Shown here: one piece after another, positions 34,001-42,000 of the stretch
Layout: every line of letters begins with the position of its first letter
Position numbering within the stretch: the stretch's first letter is position 1
Assembly: GCA_034440575.1 (NCBI GenBank)
Contig: JAOTOL010001546.1
Coordinates: 1,669,001 to 1,733,000 of the forward strand
From: Imbricaverruca yamaguchii
Taxonomy: Eukaryota; Arthropoda; Thecostraca; Neoverrucidae
DNA length: 64,000 bases
Reading direction: 5' to 3'
Notes under the pieces: generated by a model
The model's input: the letters and a program-made list of their open reading frames with translations, nothing else
Databases searched by the model: none
Told to the model about the DNA's origin: nothing
Made by a program: the position numbers and the translations under genes

Positions 34001-35560
34001 TGCAGTGTGTAAGGTCTGCGTTGGTGTGCTGCTGTATGTAAGGTCTGTGTTGGTGAGCTGCAGTGTGCAAGGTCTGTGTTGGTGTGCTGCAGTGTGTAAG
34101 GTCTGTGTTGGTGTGCTGCTGTGTGTAAGGTCTGCATTGGTGAGCTGCAGTGTGCAAGATCTGTGTTGATGTGCTGCAGTGTGTAAGGTCTGTGTTGGTG
34201 TGCTGCAGTGTGTAGTCTGTGCTGGTGTGCTGCAGTGTGTAAGGTCTGTGCTGGTGTGCTGCAGTGTGTAAGGTATGTGCTGGTGTGCTGCAGTGTTTAA
34301 GATCTGTGTTGGTGTGCTGCAGTGTGTAGTCTGTGCTGGTGTGCTGCAGTGTGTAAGGTTTGTGCTGGTGTGCTGCAGTGTGTAAGGTCTGCGTTGGTGA
34401 GCTGCAGTGTGCAAGATCTGTGTTGATGTGCTGTAGTGTGTAAGGTCTGTGCTGGTGTGCTGCAGTGTGTAAGGTCTGTGTTGGTGTGCTGCAGTGTGTA
34501 AGGTCTGTGTTGGTGTGCTGCAGTGTGTAAGGTCTGTGTTGGTGTGCTGCAGTGTGTAGTCTGTGCTGGTGTGCTGTAGTGTGTAAGGTATGTGCTGGTG
34601 TGCTGCAGTGTGTAAGATCTGTGTTGATGTGCTGCAGTGTGTAAGGTCTGTGTTGGTGTGCTGCAGTGTGTAGTCTGTGCTGGTGTGCTGCAGTGTGTAA
34701 GGTCTGTGCTGGTGTGCTGCAGTGTGTAAGGTCTGTGTTGGTGTTCTGCTGTATGTAAGGTCTGTGTTGGTGTGCTGCTGTATGTAAGGTCTGCGTTGGT
34801 GAGCTGCAGTGTGTAAGATCTGTGTGGATGTGCTGCAGTGTGTAAGGTCTGTGTTGGTGTGCTGCAGTGTGTAAGGTCTGTGCTGGTGTGCTGCAGTGTG
34901 TAAGGTCTGTGTTGGTGTGCTGCAGTGTATTAGGTCTGTGTTGGTGTGCTGCAGTGTATAAGGTCTGTGTTGGTGTGCTGCAGTGTGTAAGGTATGTGTT
35001 GGTGTGCTACAGCGCGCCTGCTGCGGGGCGGCCGCCCGTGCCCGATCTCATACACACGTCTCTGCTGGGACTGGGGGGCGGCGCTCTGAGCGCGGTCGCC
35101 GTATCCGCCGGCCAGCCGCTGTGTGGGCGGACCGTGCCGGCATCGGCCAGGCCCCCTGGCCTACCCGCCGGATGTGTACGGTGGCGCGGCGGGAGTGTCG
35201 GCGCCGTCGCCGCCGCAGCCGCCGCCGGCACACCGTGGCTCGGTGCCGCAGCCGCAGCCGCCGCCGGCACACCGTGGCTCGGTGGCGCCGCCGCTGGCGG
35301 TGCGGTACGGCAGCCTGCCCGAGACGGAGCCGGCTGACCTGGTGTGACGCGCGGCGCCGCCCACGTGACGCGCCGACGCTCGCCAGCCGAGTGGCGGTCC
35401 GCACTCAACCAATCGCCCCGCGCTGCCGACCGTCACGGTCGTCAGCCGCGGGCCGCTACATTCTAGTGGTGTGACGCACGCGGACATTAGCCGCTGTTTC
35501 AATTTGTACAATATTTTTTAATCATTGTCGATGACGAATAAACAGTTTCTTTGTAGGGTT
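25021..35560 (+). CDS. DRAP1: DRAP1 / NC2-alpha, whole gene span (six exons)
   Basis: The alpha subunit of negative cofactor 2. With NC2-beta (DR1) it forms a histone-fold dimer that clamps TBP on promoter DNA and blocks TFIIA/TFIIB entry, in the nucleus. Coding exons are 25023-25061, 25830-25902, 26688-26781, 28167-28310, 33208-33288 and a last exon from 35013 or 35116. The first four joins keep frame and give the family pattern in order: NARFPP, ARIKKIMRTDKEVGKVAA, VISRALELFAERLL, LKQCIFSERRFDFLRELVEN. The tail after the histone fold is Pro/Ala-rich. AATAAA lies at 35537. Intron 2 is AT-AC. Introns 3, 4 and 5 hold minisatellites made from the exon edges, and intron 4 also holds an intact-looking but truncated LINE. 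The gene appears to be functional. Confidence 0.93.
25352..25406 (+). mobile_element. 55-bp hairpin micro-insert in DRAP1 intron 1
   Basis: GATGTAGGACCAACGCAG to ATAACCAACCAACC, flanked by CCTGCAATAAGGTG (25338-25351) and CCTGCAATAATGTG (25407-25420), 13 of 14 identical. Part of the right-hand GGTG may belong to the unit rather than the duplication. Confidence 0.85.
25830..25902 (+). CDS. DRAP1: DRAP1 exon 2
   Basis: Follows CTCTTCCAG. It encodes ARIKKIMRTDKEVGKVAAPV and PAVI, the first helix of the histone fold, and ends in phase 1 with a single T. The base after it starts ATATCCTTTT, not GT. Confidence 0.92.
25903..26687 (+). other. DRAP1 intron 2, AT-AC (U12-type)
   Basis: The intron begins ATATCCTTTT, an exact match to the U12-type AT-AC donor, and ends in AC at 26686-26687. 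CCTTGAC at 26670-26676 fits the U12 branch-site core, with its A 12 nt before the intron end. Joining T to CT restores a serine codon and the conserved VISRALELF. No GT-AG pair in this region gives an open, family-like join. Confidence 0.88.
26214..26520 (+). repeat. polypyrimidine tract of about 300 bp
   Basis: Nearly uninterrupted C/T on the plus strand, with units such as CCCTCC and CTTCC. It lies inside the AT-AC intron, 170 bp before exon 3. Such tracts can form triplex (H-) DNA. The open frames across it are low-complexity. Confidence 0.95.
26688..26781 (+). CDS. DRAP1: DRAP1 exon 3
   Basis: Encodes SRALELFAERLLQQTGD and RTLSPAHL, the central long helix and following loop of the histone fold. 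It starts after AC at 26686-26687 and ends in phase 2 (CT) before GTGAGT; the G of exon 4 completes Leu-Lys-Gln-Cys-Ile. Confidence 0.92.
26801..26855 (+). mobile_element. 55-bp hairpin micro-insert in DRAP1 intron 3
   Basis: It begins GACTGGGCGCTAAATGATC and has GCGCCC as the second hairpin arm, then AAAACCCTAATCACAC. Flanked by perfect 11-bp ACACAATGCTC at 26790-26800 and 26856-26866. The insertion is 20 bp past the donor. Confidence 0.9.
27170..27328 (+). mobile_element. tRNA-derived SINE, family 1
   Basis: A tRNA-like head (GGGACGAGTAGTCTAGG A-box region, GGGTTCGAGTCT B-box), then GCGTGAGAGATTGGCGACGC, GGTCGACGTGTCGTAAAACG and an AATAAACACCA tail. Perfect 14-bp duplications CACCTGCTAGAACG lie at 27156-27169 and 27329-27342. 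The 3' part resembles the I-like LINE end. Confidence 0.95.
27931..28105 (+). mobile_element. tRNA-derived SINE, family 1
   Basis: GGGGACAAGTAGTCTAGGGG head, GGGTTCGAGCCTCACC B-box, GTGAGAGATTGACGACG body, GGTCGATGTGTTGTAAAACC and an (AACC)n tail. It ends about 60 bp before DRAP1 exon 4. No clear target duplication was found. Confidence 0.92.
28167..28310 (+). CDS. DRAP1: DRAP1 exon 4
   Basis: Encodes KQCIFSERRFDFLRELVEN, the last histone-fold helix and its extension, then an unstructured acidic-to-proline stretch (MESEEMAGPTPSS). Acceptor CCGACAG; it ends in phase 2 (AG) before GTCAGT. Confidence 0.92.
28311..28740 (+). repeat. ~25-bp tandem repeat derived from the exon 4 donor
   Basis: Intron 4 starts with units such as CCACCAACAG|GTCAGAATG, CACCAATAAGTCAG and CTCACCAGCAG|GTCAGGG, echoing the real CACCGTCCACAG|GTCAGTA. 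Further decayed units continue beyond a SINE to about 28740. Confidence 0.8.
28435..28592 (+). mobile_element. tRNA-derived SINE, family 1
   Basis: Same family as 27170. Inserted in the exon 4 donor repeat, with flanks GGTCAGGGTATGA (28422-28434) and GATCAGAGTATGA (28593-28605). The flank similarity may also reflect the underlying tandem units. Confidence 0.9.
28741..29320. other. DRAP1 intron 4, unique part
   Basis: No exon or repeat family recognised. A G-rich run at about 29085-29105 may be hard to sequence. Confidence 0.5.
29333..31968 (+). pseudogene. I-like LINE ORF2 (RT + RNase H), frameshifted
   Basis: Open from 29333 with no start codon to a stop at 30541. A second frame, overlapping by 7 bases (30535), continues to 31968. 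The sequence on either side of the shift is collinear with related proteins if one base has been lost near 30536. The coding part is otherwise undamaged. The protein could not be made from this copy alone because the N-terminal part is missing. Confidence 0.93.
29335..32059 (+). mobile_element. I/Nimb-like LINE, 5'-truncated, in DRAP1 intron 4
   Basis: A non-LTR retrotransposon copy of about 2.7 kb between perfect 14-bp duplications TATGCAATCTAAAA (29321-29334 and 32060-32073). It starts inside ORF2, so ORF1 and the endonuclease are missing. The RT has FFDIEAAYDSTW (motif A), VPQGSVLSVALFAITVNDIG and FVDDFAIW (catalytic DD). After one frameshift at about 30535 come RNase H motifs (TDGSKNSTGAG, TCEVIAIIKAL, LSDSLSSLL, GNERADSAAK) and a C-terminal Cys/His cluster (CPRCLEALTVRHVLFSC). 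It ends in a hairpin GGGCGC...GCGCCC and an AACCCAAATAACTAACT tail. The near-intact frames and perfect duplication point to a recent insertion. Confidence 0.95.
32074..33200. other. DRAP1 intron 4, 3' part
   Basis: AT-rich, no exon recognised. A short TATATA tract lies near 32586. Confidence 0.5.
33208..33288 (+). CDS. DRAP1: DRAP1 exon 5
   Basis: Acceptor TTTCCTCAG; it encodes RSAPRPAKYLKVEMPSPAAS and STNGQPH, a linker of the C-terminal region. It starts and ends in the same phase, so it could be skipped without shifting frame. Donor GTATGT. Confidence 0.82.
33480..35012 (+). repeat. 29-bp minisatellite filling DRAP1 intron 5 up to the last acceptor
   Basis: About 45-50 units of GTGTGCTGCAG|TGTGTAAGGTCTGTGTTG. 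The last unit ends in GTGTGCTACAG at 35012, the 3' splice site of the following exon, so every unit carries a near-copy of that splice site plus a GTAAGG donor-like motif 5 bases further on. The left edge (33480-33900) is more diverged. Long Thr/His-rich frames on the minus strand are by-products. Confidence 0.95.
35013..35347 (+). CDS. DRAP1: DRAP1 last exon (acceptor and frame ambiguous)
   Basis: With the acceptor ACAG at 35009-35012 the frame reads SAPAAGRPPVPDLIHTSLLG, then a low-complexity Gly/Ala tail stopping at 35337. With the acceptor CCAG at 35112-35115 the phase also fits and the frame reads a Pro-rich tail with LAYPPDVYGGAAG, two copies of PPPAHRGSV and an acidic end LPETEPADLV, stopping at 35347. 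The second looks more like a selected protein, the first has the better splice context. An assembly indel in the G-rich stretch is also possible. Confidence 0.6.
35537..35542 (+). terminator. polyadenylation signal AATAAA of DRAP1
   Basis: AATAAA 190 bp after the stop codons, followed by a T/G-rich stretch (TTTCTTTGTAGGGTTGG), as expected for cleavage at about 35560. Confidence 0.8.
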
Positions 35561-35799
35561 GGCCTGTTCAGAGCGTGGGCTTAAGAATGCAGGTGACTAA
35601 CTGTTTGATCATCGGTTTTGGTGTCGTGGTCACATGGTTCACTGTTCATATATATCGGAGCTGTCAAGGATATCGGCGTCTGATACGTCCATCTGCTCTG
35701 CTGAAATCCGTGTGCCACGCCCGACATGAAACTGAGATTTGATCCGGAGGATTCTTTCACTGGGCATCTATCCTGCTGTCCAGCCGACAACGGGAGACA

Positions 35800-36070
35800 T
35801 GTATCTCTATCCTGGTGTGTATCTCAGTCCGACCGACGTCCTACTGAGATACATGCCACACGTCCTCTACTGAGGCACATACCAGGAGACGCCCTGTCGC
35901 TGTCCAGCTGACGCCAAGCCCACACGCAGCCGACGTCCTACTGAGGAACATACCAGGAGACGTTCTGCCGCTGTCCAGCTGACGCGCCAAGCCCACACGC
36001 AGCTGACGTTGGGCTGAGATACATGCCAGACGTCCTGCTGTCCGGCTGACCGGAAGGTCACATCCAGCCG
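35800..36070. repeat. ~75-bp imperfect tandem repeat, about 3 units
   Basis: Units share TACTGAGGAACATACCAGGA, CTGTCCAGCTGACGC and AAGCCCACACGCAG. It lies 3' of DRAP1. A minus-strand open frame crosses it but does not resemble a protein family. Confidence 0.75.
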
Positions 36071-38490
36071 GTGTCGAACTGAATGGGTACATATCCAGAT
36101 GTATCCTTCCGTTTTTAAGGTGACGCTGTTGCCTAGCCATATTAATTCCTCTGAAGCTCCTGTGAACTTGAACAAATCAAACCTCCGTTGTTGCATCTTG
36201 CTGGAGGGAGTGCACTTCTCATTATTAGTGAACAACGCAGACCACTTCCACCACACCTAGTTTCCATGCTGATGTGAAACCAGCTTTGCCCGACGATACG
36301 TGGCATCTGGCGTGGCAGGGCCAGTATTTTGTCTGTTTTTAATTCCGCCACACATTGCCATGTGATCAAGTGTGCCCCTCTTCTTGCCCGACGACTGCAA
36401 GAAACCTTGCATTCGCCCACAAATAACAGCAAAGTCACGGCATTCCAGGCTAAGTGGTGGAAAACGACTTAGCATAAACATGGCACCAAGCGCGCGCAGT
36501 ATTACAACAAATATAACTAACAATATATAATACCATGGTCATATCAAAAGTAAGCACATGACTGGACATCGATCCGTCAAAAAAGAAGGTTTTAGCTCAG
36601 ATGTTTGGTATTATCCGCCATGGATCAATACTTATTTCCAACCCAGCACTAGTTTACGGGAGGGATGTTCGGCTCGTGTTGGGAAGCGACCAATTTTCTC
36701 TTCAAAGGGTGGATAAGCAATAGATGGCTTCACATTTTACAACTAGGTACATTGAAATGGGGTGACTATTCTAGGATGTGAAGTGTTTTAGGGAAGCTCA
36801 ACAGAATGCTTGGGTTCCTCCGAATTGCACTTGGAACCCATGCCATTATGAAGTCCCCCACCATTCAATGGAGGAATGTGGATGTACTCCATATATCGAA
36901 TATTCTCCCATCCACGAAGTCAATGTACTATGTCAGGTTGTTTCAAAGTTCCCTGCCAACCAGTAGCCCAGCTCAAGGTGTCATATGCTTCATTTCTTAC
37001 AGCCCCATCCCAGCAAACTTGGCGCGAGTGTTGGTGTTGCGGACATAACCGTTACGTGGCCCACAACGGACAGTCTTCGACGTCGGATTCGCTCACTACC
37101 CGCACCAGGTGCGCCAGAACCGTCCCAGGGCAACTGACGCAGTCTGCACATCAACTACAGGTCAATCACTTCGACTCACAATCTCGTGACTCCTCTTCCC
37201 TTGCTTTGTGTCAGCTGTCACCTTGTTCAAATAATGGATACTGGAAGCATGATACGAACGTGTTGACACTTCATCACACCGAGAGCACGGCTTACAAGGC
37301 GCTACAAATCGCACCACGTCACAGCAAGCTGTCTGCACGCCCACGCCACCCACCACCATGGGCTGCTCGGAGACAGCACGTCAGCCCAGACCCTTCAATG
37401 GAGGCAGCGCACTTCTGAGTCGGCCTCTCAGCAGATTACTGCCGCTCGTCTGGGCGCGCTCTTTTGGCGCTGCAGATAGACTAGTTTATCCACTATTACA
37501 CAGCATCGTCGCAATGCAAATGCTTCATGCACATCGCACACAATCTTCACCTCACGTTCACTGAACAACACCAGGTGTGGCTTTTGCTCCTGGTGTATTC
37601 TCCGCTGAGAAATTCCTCAACATTTTTCCAGACGTGTGTTCTCTCCCCAATGTATTGTAGAAGTGCATGTTTTTCGCTTGCCTTCGGTGCAATATTCTCT
37701 CTGGTTGCCATTTTCTCTTTCAGATTTGATCTGCATCCAACTTTTGAAACAATAATTGACCTATGGTTGGGGTACAACCATACCAACCTTACACACACAG
37801 GGTGTCTGGGGTAGATACAAGATCTCGTCAGGATCTTAACCCCCTCGCGTAGGTCATCGCCAGGTGGGATTCCACACATTCATCGAATGACAATTGGGCC
37901 GTCGTTTGTTAGTTATCTTGGGATGAACAGGAACGCTTCAGATAATCACTGGGGGTACACAGGGCCACTCACGGTGGAAGAGCTCAACCCTCCCCAGTAA
38001 ATCCGGTCGCGCGGCATGTCGGTCGTGCCTCAGCGCCGGCATGGTGGCCACTGCACGGATTCGTCTCTTCTCTCCATATGATGGAGGCTTGAGGCAAGCC
38101 ACCAATGCTTCACCTCGCTGAGGATCTCCCTGGGTAGTCAGGAGGCCCTTCTATTTTCGGAAGGTCGTCGACATCGTCACACTGCACACTGCATAACAAG
38201 CGACATTTGATACGTCTTAATGGATAAACAAGCAACCAGACGGACATATCCGCTTCATTCGAATATGCGATTCGACGAAGACCTCTTAGCTATTGCCTGA
38301 GTTTTCCGCCCGCCCTTTGTTTTCCAACACAGTTTATCAGTGTCACAGCGTGTGACAGCACAAGAGACAGTCCCTGTCGACCGATCCTACAGTTTCTCAT
38401 TTGAGTTCCTGCGATCCCGGCTCACAACCCACTAGCTCGCTCTGCTGATGAGAGAGTCAACGCCCAGGCTCTGAAACCCAGACAGCAATT
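36071..38490. other. between DRAP1 and the SOUL gene, no gene recognised
   Basis: Several open frames of 60-180 codons, none with recognisable motifs. It probably includes the 3' flank of both convergent genes. Confidence 0.45.
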
Positions 38491-38499
38491 GTGTTCGAT

Positions 38500-38705
38500 C
38501 CAGAGCTGTAATCGTTCCAGCTTCAGGCGGCGATTGTGTCCGGTCCCGGGCGGCGATTGTGTCCGGCCCCCATCGATGATTGTGGCCGGTCCCTGGCGGC
38601 GATTGTGACCGGTCCCGGGTCACGATTGTGTCCGGTCCCGGGGCCACGATTGTGTCCGGTCCCGGGGCCACGATTGTGTCCGGTCCCGGGCCACGGTCGT
38701 GTCCG
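38500..38705 (-). repeat. 24-bp minisatellite 3' of the SOUL gene stop codon
   Basis: About eight units of GGCCACGATTGTGTCCGGTC type, 95 bp beyond the stop codon on the minus strand. If the transcript extends this far, they lie in its 3' UTR. Confidence 0.85.
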
Positions 38706-38798
38706 ATGGATGGCGACGGTTACGTCCGGTCCGAAGTGAGCGAGACGCCAGTGCTGGCCCGCCGACCGGCAGCAGCAGCGCCCCCTGCCGACTCTGCA

Positions 38799-39038
38799 TC
38801 ACGTGCGCCGACAGTGACGCGCCACCATCCAGATCTCGTTGAGCCGGCCGTGGTACCTCTGTATGAAGTCGTAGACGGCCACCAGGTACTCGTCGGCCAG
38901 GTAACACAGGCCGAGCTCGTCCAGCTCGTGTCGAAACGAGGCGACCTCGCGCTGCACGCGGCCCGGCTCCAGCACGAACCCACCCACGGTGGCCACGTAC
39001 ACGTACAGGCTGTGCACGTACATCAGACTGGTAGCCGG
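38799..39038 (-). CDS. SOUL protein, last exon (end of domain 2)
   Basis: Acceptor CTCCGACAG; phase 0. Reads PATSLMYVHSLYVYVATVGG, then a long helix, CYLADEYLVAVYDF and GRLNEIWMV (the closing SOUL strand), and stops after RHCRRT. 80 codons including the stop. Confidence 0.9.
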   Translation of the reverse strand, partial: PATSLMYVHSLYVYVATVGGFVLEPGRVQREVASFRHELDELGLCYLADEYLVAVYDFIQRYHGRLNEIWMVARHCRRT

Positions 39039-42000
39039 CTGTCGGAGCGCACGGAGGCAAGCGTTACTGATGAGCGACAATTGAAGTCGGGAGGGGGCAA
39101 TGTTCTGGGATGTCGCTGGGGTGTCGCTAATAGTTGTAAACACTGGAAATGGTATAGGCCCGTGAACTTACACCGTGAGGAACTGGAAGCATTACGAACT
39201 ATCCGAGATGTAGTTATCAATTTATGACGTGTGGAACTATTAACTATCAAGTTGTCACATGTAACAGTTTTCCATGCGAATACAGCCATGGTGTATTTGA
39301 CAACGATCTGGTGATGATCTGGTTCCAGCACGACGCAGTCGAGTGGTGAGTCCTGCAATATCGCTGATAATGCACTCTGGTGGATTCCGGGCGGACCCAG
39401 AACTCCATTGGGCATTAGTCTGTACAGCAACGGCAGCATCCATGCATGGTGTACAGCATCCATAGCTGTAGAACAACGACGTCTTTGGCTGACTTACTCA
39501 AACCTGGGCAACATGGATGTTTATATAGAACTTGCGAACTTCCCACCATGCGAAATTTATATGTCATGTGTGCCGTTCGGATTTTAGGGCTCATCACATC
39601 GCGACGGCACATAGATAGTCACGGTGCTATGGGATGTGACCGATGCATCCCGAGGTGTGTGCCTCGTCACCGGCCTGCCGTGACGTCCCCTCTGCAGCAG
39701 TCAGAGTCCCCTCTACAGGTGTTAGTCGGCCCACCTTTCGGCACGCCTAACCACCACACAGGACGCCGCCGCGTGGTAGCAGTCGCCATATAGGAACAGG
39801 CGGGACGGAAGCAAACCATTGCCAACCACCTTGTCCCAACACCTTCATGAACCGGCACAAGGTCAATGTTAACATTTATGTATAGGACGCTTTTGGTGGT
39901 TAAACTACATGGCGAACGGCTATTCTCTAGAACACCACTTGCTCAAAATTAAGCCCGGAAGTTAGATGACGAAATAAACCACAATCTAAAGAAGTACAGC
40001 TTTGCGAGAAGTTCACATTGGATCAGGACATTAGGTTGTCTTTTATTGTGCTATTTCGAAGGGTGAATGAACCGAAAAGGCAACTAACAGTGCAGACGAC
40101 AAATACCTATGGACGTACATTTATAATTATGCATTATGCCATATTATAATATGTTATATTTATCCTCATTATGTTATGAAGGGTGAAATATAACCCAATG
40201 GGGTTGACGCACCCTAAAACCCAAATAATCATCATTATGTTATGAAAGGACGATTTGTGCTTCTTGTCTTGTCTTCGAATAATGATAGAAATCGCTTGCA
40301 ATAACTTAGCATTCTGTAAAGATTGCAGAAACTGGATTTTCCTGCACTTCGAAACCTGGATTCATTCGCCACTTCGACGGTGGAATGAATTGTGTGCCTT
40401 GGTGTGAGATCACACTGCAGCTTTTACATGTACTTCAGAAATGTTCATTTCTCTGGGACCAGTGGCTCAAAGAATGTGCGACGGTCGCCTTACATTATGG
40501 ATTCCATATTATGAGCATGCATGAATATGAACATAATGAATATCTTACATTATGAATGCCAAGTACACTTGGGCGTAGGAACCAGTCACCAAGTACATGA
40601 ACCGAAGGGCACGTTGCAGGGCAAGGGCAAGCATTTTTATTTAACCCGCGCCGTATCGGGGGTCTTCAATGGTCCTCTCCGGTTTTTTTCCCGGAAAGCG
40701 AACGAACGGTGCGCGGCAGCGCGCCTAAATTTCGCATACCTTTCCCCACATCAATTTGGCATGTTATGTCAAACGTTTGAATGCCGGTCATCTAGGGTCA
40801 ACGAGTTAATCTAGGTCAAGTGAGGTCACCTCCAAAAAAGTTAAACCGGTCGTCTCGCTTTAGCGGATGCAGATATTTTAATGACACTTTTAGCGTTTGC
40901 TTCTCTTTGGGGATGCAACAAAATGTACCAGATTAATTCTTCATTTTTCCCCGCTTTTGACTACTTATACATTTTGTATATCTGCCTATTAAAGTTCAAA
41001 TCGAAGATTCTGGCTAAAGTAAGCATTTTTATTTGAGCAAGTTGACTTTCAACAATGTTTCTCGGTCTGATCTATCCCTTAGAAAAGGAAAATTAAAGAA
41101 AACTTGAGAACTCGGAAATTTTTAAATAAAAAAAAAGATTTGTGGGACCAAAAAATGCATGGACCTGGTCGATTTCGATGTCCTATTCTGATTCCAAATA
41201 TTTTTTCCTCAAATATACCCCAAATTAACTCCACAGAGCCAAAAACATAATGTAAGTCGTGAGAAATCGTGAAAATCTACCCTAAGCAATTACCCCCCCC
41301 CCCCTTCCCCCACATACACACTTTTGGGAGAAAATTGTTTTGGGGGTGGACCCGGGCCCTATTCTTCGAGCGCTTTCCGATGACACCACTTTCGTTTTCG
41401 TGTGGCGCTTGGTTTGGATTTTACAAGGGGTTACTATCCGCCCCCCCCCAGAAACGGGGTGTGAGGACCTGACCGGAGAGACGGGTTAATTAAACATAAT
41501 TGGTTTCAGACACGAAATACATGGGAAACATGATTCTTGATTGTATGGGACCAGGAGTTGAGGTATCAATTGGGGAATAATAATGTGAGTATTTTTAGCT
41601 TCGCGATGCATCAGACCATTTTCGGACACCCAACACTGCTGTTGTGCTTTTTGCAAACGTCACATACCTGTTAAGCGGGGTGGGGTGGCCGAGTGGTTAA
41701 GGTGTTAGTCTCTGGGTATCAAAGGTCCCGGGTTCGACACTAGCGCCGCTCGGGACATTTCCCAATCCCGCGGCACACCGGCGAAACAGTGTGGGCGACG
41801 CCATTATCCGTGAATGTGCACAAAGTGGGTCATGAACCACCCAATAACAAACATACCTACCTGTCAAGCGACGAAAAGTACACCAAGGTGTTCGTGGTTA
41901 GCGACGTTTTGCAACAGCCTGCTTCCCAGCCATTGACAATTGTCCAAAACTCCCCGAGTCATATTTCTGGACAAAACCAGCAGGTGGCTGTAGTTGCTGC

